Assembly: GCA_020632995.1 (NCBI GenBank)
Contig: JACKEN010000011.1
Coordinates: forward strand, 161,812-225,811
Source of the DNA: Deltaproteobacteria bacterium
Lineage (GTDB): Bacteria; Myxococcota; Kuafuiibacteriia; Kuafuiibacteriales; Kuafuiibacteriaceae
Length of the DNA stretch: 64,000 bases
Reading direction: 5' to 3'
In this document: positions 7,510 through 19,500 of the stretch, piece by piece
Numbering within the stretch: position 1 is the stretch's first letter
Layout of the letters: each line of letters opens with the position of its first letter
Notes under the pieces: model-generated
What the model was told of the DNA's origin: nothing
The model's database searches: none
The model's input: the letters and a program-made list of their open reading frames with translations, nothing else
Program-made: the position numbers and the translations under genes

Positions 7510-9561
7510 ATGTCTCGCGCCTGGCCTGTCGTCCCCCTGCTCCTGTTGGGGGCGTGCTCCGGTGAAACCACCCAACCGCAGGTGAACCTCTGCGCCGAGC
7601 GGGTCTGCGCGGTGGCGGGCACCACCTGCGATCCGGCCGACGGCGAGTGCAAGTGCGGGGCAGGCGGCGCGCTCTGCTCGGGCCAGGATCTGTGCGACGC
7701 CGCGGCCTCCACCTGCGTGAGCCCGGTGTGCAGCGCCGGGACCCGGTGGGCGCCGGGGCAGGCCATCTTTCGCGAGGTCACCGCCGACTGGGGCCTCGAG
7801 GCGCTCGCGGTGCAGGGCACCCGGGTGGCGGTGGGCGACTTCGACGGCGACGGGCGCCCGGATCTGTTCGTGCGCGCGGGTGGCAACGGGGTGGACGAGT
7901 GGGATGGCACCCGCCGCTCCTGGCTCCTCCGGAACACCGGCGGTGGCTTCGAGGACGTGACCGAGAGCTCCGGGGTGCGCCAGACCCGGGTGAGCACCAT
8001 CGCGGTGGGGCGCCCGGGCGAGGTGGTGGCCTTCGCCGACGTCGACAACGACGGCGACCTCGACGTCTACACCGGGATGACCACGGGAGTGGACGGCGCC
8101 CTCGCGGGCGAGACGAGCGAGCTCATGCTGAACGATGGGCAGGGCCACTTCCAGCTCGGCCCCGAGGACAGCGGCCTGCGCCGGGTGGGTGACGCGGACA
8201 TCGTGGCCGGCGCCACCTTCGTGGACGCGGATAGGGACGGGAACATCGACCTGTGGGTCGGGCAGCACAACTACGCCCCGGCCGGGACCAACGACACCAT
8301 CTTCAAGCAGGACTACCTCTACAAGGGCGACGGGGCGGGCCGCTTCAGCGACATCACCGCGCAGGCTGGCTTGACGACGGTGGACTGGGAGAACCTGGAC
8401 GACGTCGACATGGGGTTGGCCCACAGCCGGGCGTGGTCCTCGCTCGCGTGTGACCTGAACGACGACGGCGCCCCCGAGCTCCTCGCGGCGTCCTACGGCC
8501 GTGCCCCCAACCACCTCTGGCAAGGTAGCTTGACGGGGGACGGCGCGCTCTCCTTCACCAACCGCTCGGTGGTCTCGGGCTACGCCTACGACGACGACTT
8601 CACCTGGCAGGACAACGAGTTCGCCCGGTGCTACTGCCAGCGCTTCTCCTTCGCCGAGGGGTGCGACGAGGTCGGCCCGCCCCGGATCACCTGCAGCAGC
8701 CAGAACTGGAGCCACACCACGGATCGGCGGCCCTTCCGGCTCGGCGGGAACAGCGGCACCACGGTGTGCGCGGACGTGAACAACGACGGGGCGATGGACC
8801 TGCTCACCACCGAGATCACCCACTGGTGGGCGGGGAGCGGGGCGGACCAGTCCGAGCTCCTGCTCAACACCGGCGAGGCCGAGGTGCGCTTCACCCGGCC
8901 CGGGCAAGCGGCCACCGGCCTCACCCGGACCCACTCCGGCGTGGCGTGGGACCAGGGCGACATGACCGCGGCGGTGTTCGACTTCGACAACGACGGCTGG
9001 CCCGACGTCTACATCGGGGCCTCCGACTACGCGGGCAACCACGGGCTCCTCTTCCACCAGACCGAGGCCGGCAAGTTCGAGGCGGTGCCGATCACCGAGG
9101 GCATCGACCACCACCGCAGCCACGGGATCGGCGTGGCCGACTTCGACGGGGACGGCGACCTCGATCTGGTGCTCGGGCACTCGCGGGCGCGCTGCGACGC
9201 CACCCTCCCCGACGACTGCTACCCCACGCGCCAGGTGCGGATGTTCGAGAACACCTACGGCCAGGGCGGCAACTGGGTGCAACTCGACCTGCAGGGGGGC
9301 GAGGGCACCAACCGCTCCGCGATCGGGGCCCGGGTCGAGGTCAGCGCTGGTGGCGTGACCCAGACCCAGGAGGTGGGCGGCGGGCACGGTCACTACGGCA
9401 TCCAGCACCAGCGGGTGCTCCACTTCGGCCTCGGGGCCGCGTGCGAGGCAGAGGTGACGGTGCGTTGGCCGGATCGATCCCTGACCACCCAGACCTTCCG
9501 GGTGGTGGCGGGGCACCGCTTCAAGGTCGTCCAGGGGCAGGACCCGAGCCTGGCTCAGTAG
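7510..9561 (+). CDS. FG-GAP/VCBS repeat lipoprotein with ASPIC/UnbV domain
   Basis: 683 aa. The ATG at 7510 starts a lipoprotein signal with lipobox LLLLGAC. A short Cys-rich region follows, then at least seven calcium-binding-type repeats (DFDGDGRPDL, DVDNDGDLDV, DADRDGNIDL, DLNDDGAPEL, DVNNDGAMDL, DFDNDGWPDV, DFDGDGDLDL) expected to form a beta-propeller. The last 100 residues match the ASPIC/UnbV domain (NWVQLDLQGGEGTNRSAIGA; GGGHGHYGIQ). It is surface-anchored, probably in binding or adhesion; no enzymatic residues stand out. Two near-matches of the dispersed palindrome fall at 8361 and 8520. Confidence 0.9.
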   Translation: MSRAWPVVPLLLLGACSGETTQPQVNLCAERVCAVAGTTCDPADGECKCGAGGALCSGQDLCDAAASTCVSPVCSAGTRWAPGQAIFREVTADWGLEALAVQGTRVAVGDFDGDGRPDLFVRAGGNGVDEWDGTRRSWLLRNTGGGFEDVTESSGVRQTRVSTIAVGRPGEVVAFADVDNDGDLDVYTGMTTGVDGALAGETSELMLNDGQGHFQLGPEDSGLRRVGDADIVAGATFVDADRDGNIDLWVGQHNYAPAGTNDTIFKQDYLYKGDGAGRFSDITAQAGLTTVDWENLDDVDMGLAHSRAWSSLACDLNDDGAPELLAASYGRAPNHLWQGSLTGDGALSFTNRSVVSGYAYDDDFTWQDNEFARCYCQRFSFAEGCDEVGPPRITCSSQNWSHTTDRRPFRLGGNSGTTVCADVNNDGAMDLLTTEITHWWAGSGADQSELLLNTGEAEVRFTRPGQAATGLTRTHSGVAWDQGDMTAAVFDFDNDGWPDVYIGASDYAGNHGLLFHQTEAGKFEAVPITEGIDHHRSHGIGVADFDGDGDLDLVLGHSRARCDATLPDDCYPTRQVRMFENTYGQGGNWVQLDLQGGEGTNRSAIGARVEVSAGGVTQTQEVGGGHGHYGIQHQRVLHFGLGAACEAEVTVRWPDRSLTTQTFRVVAGHRFKVVQGQDPSLAQ

Positions 9562-9579
9562 GCCAGGCTCGAGCAGGGA

Positions 9580-10113
9580 TCAGACGGGGGTCGAGATCTT
9601 GATGTCCTTGGTCATCTTCTTGGTGGTCGCCTTGGGCAGCTTCACGTGCAGGATGCCCTTGTCGAAGGTGGCCTCCACGTGGCCGGAGTCGATCTCCACC
9701 GGCAGCGGGATGTTCCGCTCGAAGTGGCCGTAGGACCGCTCCGTCCGGTAGTACCCGTCCTCCTTGGAGGTCTCCTCCACGTTCTTCTCACCGTCGATGT
9801 GGATGACGTTGTTCTCCACCTTCACGTGGATGTCCTTGACGTCCATCCCCGGGAGCTCCGCGGTGAGCTCCAGGTAGTTCTTCTTGTCGGCGAGGTCGAC
9901 GCTGGGGGCGAAGCGGACCGGCGAGAAGTCACCGAACCAGCTGTCCTCGTCCATCCGGAGGGGGAGGACGCCCCACGTCGGGTCGTCGAAGAACCGCTCC
10001 AACATCCTGTCCATGTCCCGGCGCATCTGCACCAGCGGATGCTCCTTCTTCGCGATGGGCTTGTTCTCCGCCAGGGTTCTCTTGAAGGGAATGAGCTCCT
10101 TGAGGGGCTTCAT
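9580..10113 (-). CDS. Small heat-shock protein, Hsp20/alpha-crystallin family
   Basis: 177 aa. The ATG at 10113 is preceded at proper distance by AAGGAG on the minus strand, so I prefer it to the longer frame reaching 10218. The alpha-crystallin domain spans about residues 60-150 (PSVDLADKKNYLELTAELPG; EDGYYRTERSYGHFERNIPL; FDKGILHVKLPK). It is an ATP-independent holdase for unfolding proteins. It lies 101 bp downstream of manA on the same strand with room for its own promoter; an inverted repeat TACCT-ATC-AGGTA sits at 10184-10196. Confidence 0.95.
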   Translation of the reverse strand: MKPLKELIPFKRTLAENKPIAKKEHPLVQMRRDMDRMLERFFDDPTWGVLPLRMDEDSWFGDFSPVRFAPSVDLADKKNYLELTAELPGMDVKDIHVKVENNVIHIDGEKNVEETSKEDGYYRTERSYGHFERNIPLPVEIDSGHVEATFDKGILHVKLPKATTKKMTKDIKISTPV

Positions 10114-10183
10114 GGCTACGCTCCTTTCCGCCAGCTCGGGAGGGTCGGGTGAGAAGCGCTCGACCACCGAGGGGTGGCGAATG

Positions 10184-10218
10184 TACCTATCAGGTAGCCA
10201 CGGTGTGCGCTCTGTCAA
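10184..10218 (-). promoter_or_regulatory. Possible promoter/operator of the Hsp20 gene
   Basis: On the minus strand TTGACA (10213-10218) could serve as a -35 box. A short inverted repeat TACCT-N3-AGGTA (10184-10196) lies downstream of it, 70 bp before the start codon. No good -10 box at standard spacing is visible, so this may be a sigma-32-like or repressor-controlled site. Confidence 0.25.
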
Positions 10219-11432
10219 CGCGGGGCGCTGGGCACGGCGGCCATGGCCGCTTCGCCCTCGCCAGACGCCACAATCGCCCCGGCCGCCGGCAAGAGGAGCA
10301 CGCCTTGGCCGGACGCCAACGTCAGATCCGGCGCGCGCTCGAAGCTGAATCGCAGTTCACCTTGCAGGCCGAGGAGGACGCGCGGGCCGTCGTCGGCGGG
10401 GAGCCGGGCCTCGGCCCCCGCCGGTCGCACGAGGGCGAGGGTGAAGTGCTCGGCCGGGGTCCGATAGCAGAGGAGGCCGGGGCGCTCGGCCACCGGCCGG
10501 CGCACGTCGGGCGGGTGAGGCGTGAAGTCGACGATGCGCAAGAGCTCTTGCACATCGACGTGCTTGGAGGTGAGCCCGCCCCGGACCACGTTGTCGGAGC
10601 TGGCCATGATCTCGACCCCCTCGCCCCGCAGGTAGGCGTGCAGGCGGCCCGCGCCGAGGTAGAGGGCCTCGTCCCGCGCCAGCACCACCAGGTTCAGCAC
10701 GAGGGGGGCGAGGATGCCGACGTCGTCGGGGTAGCGCTCGGCGAGGTCGAGGACCCAGGTGAGGGCGGGGTCGCGGCTCGGGAGGGCTCGGGCCGCGGCG
10801 GCGGCGGCACGGGCCCAGGCGGCGCGCGCGGCGGCCTCGGACCCCATGAGCCGTCGATAGAACGGGGCGAGCCCCTCGGCGGCCAGGGTGTCGAGGAGCG
10901 GGTCGAGGTCTGGGGCGCCCAGGCCGCGGAGGTTCTGCAAGATTACCTGCGGCTCGCGGAAGCCCTCGAGCGCCTCGAAGCGGCCGCGCGCCACCAGGAG
11001 CTCGGGCTTGGGGTTCGGGTCGCGGTAGGAGCGGGCCTCGTGATCGAGGGGGAGGCCCGCGGCCTGCTCTCGTTGAAAGCCGGCTTGCGCCTGGGTCGGA
11101 TCGGGGTGGCACTGCACGCTCAGGGGCTCGGCCGCCGCGAGGTACTTGAGGAGGAAGGGCAGCCCCCCGAAGCGGGCCGCCACCCGCGGGCCCAACAGGG
11201 CGCTCGGATCCGCGGCGATCACCTGATCCAGGGGCCGATCCGAGGCCTCGAGCACCCGCGAAGGGGCGCGGGGGTGCGCGCCTACCCACAGCTCGGCCTG
11301 GGGCGCGCCGGTGGGCGCGCGGCCGAGGAGGCGGGGGATGGCGGTCCGGGATCCCCAGGCATAGGCCTGGACCACGTTGTCCAGGTGCAGCACCCGGCGG
11401 GGCTCGCTCTCGGGCTCCACGGTGGGCGCCAT
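10215..11432 (-). CDS. manA: Mannose-6-phosphate isomerase, type I
   Basis: 405 aa from ATG 11432. Zinc-dependent isomerase linking fructose-6-phosphate and mannose-6-phosphate, the entry to GDP-mannose. Type I features: YAWGS near the start, AELWVGAHP, LSVQCHPD (zinc-binding His), NPKPELLVA, and the later GRLHAYLRGEGVEIMASSDN segment. It starts 14 bp after the fxsA stop, so both form an operon. GDP-mannose made from its product would feed the algD-type enzyme at 34550-35866. Two exact dispersed palindromes lie in it (10538, 10937). Confidence 0.93.
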   Translation of the reverse strand: MAPTVEPESEPRRVLHLDNVVQAYAWGSRTAIPRLLGRAPTGAPQAELWVGAHPRAPSRVLEASDRPLDQVIAADPSALLGPRVAARFGGLPFLLKYLAAAEPLSVQCHPDPTQAQAGFQREQAAGLPLDHEARSYRDPNPKPELLVARGRFEALEGFREPQVILQNLRGLGAPDLDPLLDTLAAEGLAPFYRRLMGSEAAARAAWARAAAAAARALPSRDPALTWVLDLAERYPDDVGILAPLVLNLVVLARDEALYLGAGRLHAYLRGEGVEIMASSDNVVRGGLTSKHVDVQELLRIVDFTPHPPDVRRPVAERPGLLCYRTPAEHFTLALVRPAGAEARLPADDGPRVLLGLQGELRFSFERAPDLTLASGQGVLLLPAAGAIVASGEGEAAMAAVPSAPR

Positions 11433-11446
11433 TATGGAGCCCGATA

Positions 11447-11941
11447 TCACACCTGTCGATCGGAGGGCGGTGGCTCGGGGGTGACATCGATGACCGGGCC
11501 CTGCCTGGTCTTCGGGGGCCAGTTCGCGACGAAGGGCTCCTGGGGCCAGGGCGCGGGGCTCGGGGTGACCACCTCGACCTTGGCCGCGGCGCGGGCCAGG
11601 TAGCCCCGGACCGCGCCCTTCATGACCCCCCGCAGGCCGGGGATGAGGCACGCGAAGCCTACCAGGTCGGTGAGGATCCCGGGGGTCACCAGGAGCACGC
11701 CGGCCACCAGGATGATCGCGCCGTCGAGGAGCGCGTCGGTGGGCACGTGCCCCTGCTGGGTCTCGGTCTGGATACGACGCAGCACGTCGAGCCCGGCCCG
11801 CTTGGCCAGGCTGGCCCCGACCACGCCGGTGGTGATGACCAGGGCGAGGGTGCCGACGCCACCGATGCGGCTTCCGAGCTCGACGAGGAGGGTCATCTCG
11901 ACGGCCGGGACCACGATGAAGAGGAGCGCCAGGTATCCCAC
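11447..11941 (-). CDS. fxsA: FxsA-family membrane protein
   Basis: 164 aa, GTG start at 11941. It matches the FxsA family of inner-membrane proteins (first described in E. coli as relieving F exclusion of phage T7): short first helix, PAVEMTLLVELGSRIGG, then TTGVVGASLAKRAGLDVL, a second hydrophobic pair near LVTPGILTDLVGFACLIPG, and a proline-rich cytoplasmic tail. The general role is not established. First gene of the fxsA-manA operon, divergent from the Nudix gene across 147 bp. Confidence 0.88.
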   Translation of the reverse strand: MGYLALLFIVVPAVEMTLLVELGSRIGGVGTLALVITTGVVGASLAKRAGLDVLRRIQTETQQGHVPTDALLDGAIILVAGVLLVTPGILTDLVGFACLIPGLRGVMKGAVRGYLARAAAKVEVVTPSPAPWPQEPFVANWPPKTRQGPVIDVTPEPPPSDRQV

Positions 11942-12088
11942 GACTCACGAGAACACGAAGCACGCGCGATGGCCCGTCAATCCTGACCCCGGGCCCCCGT
12001 CCCACCCTCTCCGCCGGGCTTCTCCCGGCTGTGCGCTCCGCTCGCGATTCCCCCGCCTCGGCCCGAAAAGCCTGGTAGTACGAGGGAC

Positions 12089-12640
12089 ATGCACCGCGCG
12101 CCGCTCCTCGAGCTGCTGGCCCGCTACCGCGAGGGCCCCCGGATCACCGAGCAGGAGCGGGCGCCGCTGGATCGCCTGGAGGCGTTCGTGCGGCGGGAGC
12201 CGGCCTGCTTCGAGCGGAGCACCGTCGAGGGGCACATCACCGGCTCCGCGTGGATCCTGAGCCACGACGGCGCGGCGTGCCTGCTCACCCACCACAAGAA
12301 GCTCGGCCTCTGGCTCCAGCCGGGCGGGCACGCGGACGGCGACGCCGACGTGCTCGCGGTGGCGCTGAAGGAGGGCCGGGAGGAGTCGGGGATCGCCGAA
12401 CTCGAGGCCCTGAGCCCGGAGATCTTCGACGTGGACGTGCACGAGATCCCGGCCCGCAAGGGAGAGCCCGCGCACCTGCACTACGACGTGCGCTTCGCCC
12501 TCGTGGCGCCGGCGGGGGCGGAGTTCGTGGTGTCCGAGGAGTCCCACGACCTCGCCTGGGTGCCGCGGGCCGAGGTGGCACACTACAACACCGACGACTC
12601 GGTGCTGCGGATGGCCGCGAAGTGGGACACCCGCACTTAG
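12089..12640 (+). CDS. Nudix hydrolase
   Basis: 183 aa, ATG with a GAGGGA ribosome site. The Nudix box is recognisable in residues 77-99: GGHADGD then LAVALKEGREESGI, keeping the REExxG core that binds metal; the first Glu of the consensus is Asp. Such enzymes hydrolyse nucleoside diphosphates linked to another group; this substrate is unknown. A helical N-terminal part of about 45 residues precedes the fold. It is 68 bp upstream of gcvP on the same strand and could be cotranscribed. Confidence 0.9.
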   Translation: MHRAPLLELLARYREGPRITEQERAPLDRLEAFVRREPACFERSTVEGHITGSAWILSHDGAACLLTHHKKLGLWLQPGGHADGDADVLAVALKEGREESGIAELEALSPEIFDVDVHEIPARKGEPAHLHYDVRFALVAPAGAEFVVSEESHDLAWVPRAEVAHYNTDDSVLRMAAKWDTRT

Positions 12641-12708
12641 GATTTGCTTGGCCCCGCGCAAGTAGCTACATCCACCGCGTCTCGAGCCCCCGTACCCAAG
12701 GAACCGTG

Positions 12709-15585
<2,877 letters not shown>

Positions 15586-15611
15586 GCCGGGGCCCGAGGA
15601 GAATTCGACCG

Positions 15612-16529
15612 ATGAATGACGCAGTTCGACAGGAGCTCGAGGCCCTGGTGAGTGACAACCCGGTGGTCCTGTTCATGAAGGGCCGCCGGCGCATGCCGCA
15701 GTGCGGGTTCAGCGCCCAGGTGGTGTCCATCCTGGACCAGCTGCTCGAGGACTACCTCACGGTGAACGTCCTGGACCGGCCGGAGATCCGCGAGGGGATC
15801 AAGGCCTACTCCGAGTGGCCGACCATCCCCCAGCTCTACGTGAAGGGTGAGTTCGTCGGCGGCGCCGACATCGTGACCCAGCTCTTCCAGGAGGGGCAGC
15901 TGCACGGGATGTTGGGCGTGCAGATGAAGGAGGCGGTGCCCCCGGTCGTCACCGTCACTGACGGAGCCAAGGCCGCCTTCGCCGACGCCCTGAACGACAA
16001 CCCCGGCACCTTCATCCGCTTCGAGGTCGACGCCCGGTTCCGGCCCGCCCTCGACCTCGACGGCCCCAAGGACACCGACTTCAAGGTCGAGACCAACGGC
16101 CTCACCGTCCTGGTGTCGCGCATGAGCGCGGAGCGCGCCAACGGCGCCACCATCGACTACGTGGGCGGTGACTCGGGCGGCTTCAAGATCGACAACCCCA
16201 ACGAGCCCCCGCGGGTGCGCCAGATGGGCCCCAAGGAGCTCCGGGACCGGCTGAAGGGCGAAGAGGGCCTCGTGCTCCTCGACGTCCGCACCGCCGAGGA
16301 GGCCGCGTTCGCCGGCATCGAGGGGGCGCGCCTCTTCGATCAGGGCACCGCGGAGTGGCTCGAGGGCGCCGACAAGGACACCGTCCTCGTCTTCATGTGC
16401 CGAAGCGGCGCCCGGTCGCAGATGGCGGCCGAGCAGTACCTCCAGAAGGGCTTCAAGAAGGTCTACAACCTGGCGGGGGGCATCCTGGCGTGGAGCCAGG
16501 AGGTCGACCCCAGCGTCCCGCGCTACTGA
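15612..16529 (+). CDS. Monothiol glutaredoxin / IscA-like / rhodanese fusion protein
   Basis: 305 aa, ATG with GAGGAG upstream. Residues 1-105 are a Grx4/GrxD monothiol glutaredoxin with active site QCGFS and WPTIPQLYVKGEFVGG (glutathione and Fe-S binding). Residues about 110-195 resemble the HesB/IscA fold (VTVTDGAKAAFADAL; LDLDGPKDTDFKVETNGLTV) but contain none of the three cluster-binding cysteines. Residues about 205-305 are a rhodanese with loop CRSGARS (sulfur transfer). The order suggests a one-chain device for Fe-S or sulfur handling in the cytoplasm. It probably shares a transcript with gcvP and ends 4 bp from the convergent alpha-2-macroglobulin gene. Confidence 0.88.
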   Translation: MNDAVRQELEALVSDNPVVLFMKGRRRMPQCGFSAQVVSILDQLLEDYLTVNVLDRPEIREGIKAYSEWPTIPQLYVKGEFVGGADIVTQLFQEGQLHGMLGVQMKEAVPPVVTVTDGAKAAFADALNDNPGTFIRFEVDARFRPALDLDGPKDTDFKVETNGLTVLVSRMSAERANGATIDYVGGDSGGFKIDNPNEPPRVRQMGPKELRDRLKGEEGLVLLDVRTAEEAAFAGIEGARLFDQGTAEWLEGADKDTVLVFMCRSGARSQMAAEQYLQKGFKKVYNLAGGILAWSQEVDPSVPRY

Positions 16530-16533
16530 CCGG

Positions 16534-19500
16534 CTACTCCACCACCACCCGGTCCGTCCCGCTCCGCCCGAACACCTCCGGCGCGTACATCTCCTCCGCC
16601 TTCGTGGGTGAGGCCACGAAGGTGCCGGGGGTGGTGGCTCGCGCGTAGTACGTGTACTCGTGCACGCCCTCCCACAGGAGGGTCGAGAACGCCTCCACGC
16701 GGTCGTCCCGCAGGTTCTCGTGCTCGTACCACGGCCGGTACCACCACCAGCCGTAGGGCGCGCGCTCGGGGGCCGCGGGGTCCGGGGGCGGGGTGGTCGA
16801 CACCGCGAGGGCCGGGTTCAGGGGCTCGAAGCCGGCGGGGAGCGGGTCCACCAGGGCCACGTGGTAGCGCCGGCTCGGCGCCACCATCTGCAAGGTGACC
16901 TTCACCCGGGAGCCTGCCTTCACGTGCCAGACGCCGTCGTCACCCTTCTGCACGTCCGCGGGATCGTCGACCGCGGCGTAGCTCCGCACCACGCTGAAGC
17001 CGCGCTCCAGCGGCTCGAGCTTCAGGTCCTCGGGCGCGTAGCGCATCCCGATCCGATAGTAGAGGCGGCCGGGGCCGTCCTTGCCGATCCACAGCGGGGT
17101 GGTGCTCTCGGGCACCGCGGCCATCGGGATGTCCACCCGGTGGGTCTCGGTGGTGCGGCCCTTGAAGCGGTGCTCGCCCGCGAAGCCCTTGCCCAGCCAC
17201 ACCCGCGCCACGAAGTTTGGCGTCACCTTCTCGTAGGTGCGGAAGTAGCGGTTCAGGGCGAGGAGCACCCAGACGCTCTCCTGGGTGTTGTGCCAGCGGC
17301 CTCGGACCCGGTGGGCGAGGAGGCCCCGCACCAGCTTCGGGATGAGGTCGCTGTTCGGGGTGTCGCGGAGCAGGCCCTCGAGGAGGAGGCCGTCCACCCG
17401 CCGATCCGAGTGCAAGAGGAGGTGGGCCCCCTCGGTGTAGCCGGTGACGAAGTGGGCGGTGCCCGCCTCCTCGGTGACCCGGGTGGCCAGCTGGCGCCGC
17501 AGGTCCTTGAGCGGGCCCTGGGAGTCCTTGCCGTCCACCAGCACCGGGTAGAGCCAGCCGAGCACCTCGAGGTTGGCCTTCTGTACCCCGCCCTCGTTCC
17601 GCAAGACGACCTGCGCGCTCCGGTCGTCGAGGTCACCCAGGAGGGCCCGGACGTAGAGGGCGTAGGCGGTGATCGCGTTCCGCGCGTGCACCCCGTAGTT
17701 AGCCGGGATGTGCCGCTCGATCGCGCGCAGGTACTCGTGGGCCCGGCCCAGGGTCTGCTTGGGCACGGTGGCGCCGGCCGCCTCGGCCCGCACCAGGGCG
17801 TGGGCCACGTGCACGGTCAGGAACGGCCACGAGGGCTGCCCCACCCGCCAGAAGCCCCAGCCGCCGTCGCGGTTCTGGAGCCGGACCAGCTTCTCGATGT
17901 CCCGCTCCACCGCCGCCGCCACGTCCGCCGCCTTGGGGAGGCCGGGGGCCTCGAAGGCCTGCAAGACGTCCTTCAGCGCGTTCACCGAGAGCAGGCGCGA
18001 GGCCACCTGCTCCGAGCACCCGAAGGGGTACTCGTACAGGTAGATGTACGCGTCGGTGAGGGCCTGGAGCTGGGTGGAGGCGGTGCTCACCTCGAGCCCG
18101 CCGAAGGCGGTGACCGCGCCCTTGGGCCGGGCCACGTCCTGGCGCACCGCGGCCTCGTTCAGGGTCCCGTAGGTCGCGAACGCCTCGGTGGTGGCCGGGG
18201 TGTAGACCGGGAAGGCCAGGGTGGCGGCGTCGGCGTCGGGGCCGCTCGCCGCCGCGACCTGAAAGCGCGCCTCGCCCGGCTTCGCCGCCGCGACCGAAAA
18301 GCGCACCTCCACCCGGTCCCGCGCCGGCACCTGGGCCGCCAGGCCCTGGGCCCCGCTGAGCTCCAGGTTCGCCGCCCGCAAGGCGACCTGCGCCGAGAGC
18401 GGCGCGTCGCTCTGGTTCTCGAGCACCACCGGCAGCTCGAACACGTCCCCGAAGCGCGCGAAGCGGGGCGGGGAGGGGCGCACCATCAGCGGGAGCCGCG
18501 CCACCAGCTGGGCCTCGCCCTTGCCGAAGCGGTTGCCCGCGTCGGCCGCCACCGCCATGACCCGGTAGCGGGTGAGGTTGTCCGGCACCTTCACGGTGAC
18601 GGACGCCTTGCCCTGCGCGTCGGTCTTCACCGCGGGGGCGAACAGGGCGAGGGCCGAGAAGTCCTTGCGTACCGCGATGGCGGGCCCGGGCTCCTCCGGC
18701 GCGCCCGCGCCGTCGGCCTCGGCCATGGCGCCGAACGCCGCCGTCTCCATCATGGGGGCGGGCGGGAGGGCGCCGAGGGATCGGCGGGCCTCCTTGCTCT
18801 TCACTCCGCCCGGGCCGCCGCCGCCCGCGGCCGCCGCCTGGGCCATGATCTCGGGGTTCGCCAGCTTCACGTGGTCGCGCAGGCGGTAGTCGGTGACCCC
18901 CTGCCCACGCGCGGCGTAGAAGAGCGTCAACGGGTCTTGCAGCTCGTAGCCGGACAGGGCGAGCACCGCCTCGTCCACCACCACCACCGCGACCTCGGCC
19001 TCGACCCCGGCCCCCGCCGCGTCGGTGACCCGCACCATCAGCTCGGTCGACTCACCGGGCCTGAGCGCCGCCGCCTTGGGGGTGGCGGCGACGGTGAGGG
19101 CCCGGCGGGTGGGCGGGACCCGGAGGTCCTGGCTGCCCGAGGCGAAGGCCGGCTGCGGAGGCAGCCCCTCGCCCCGGGGCATCGAGCCGGACAGGTGCAC
19201 CGCCACGCTCAGGACCGGCAGGTGGTCCTCGGTGATCGGGATCTCGAGGGTGTGGGTGACCCCCTCGACCGTGAAGCGCTGGTGGGCGGCGAGGCCCTCC
19301 CGCCGGAGCGTCAACAGCCCTTGCGCATCCGCGAAGGGCGCCACCACCAGGATCCGGGCCACGTCGCCCGGCTGGTAGGACTCCTTGTCCGGCACCAGCT
19401 CCACCTTCAGCTCGTCGAGGTCGCGGTTGGGGACCCGCTCCTGGCCGCTGACCCAGACCATGCTCAGGGTCTCGTTGGGGCGCCCGGCCTCGTCCACCAC

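Noticed and set aside
10114..10218. 35-residue N-terminal extension of the Hsp20 protein
   Set aside because: The internal ATG at 10113 has an excellent AAGGAG site and gives the usual family length; the extension overlaps the end of manA.
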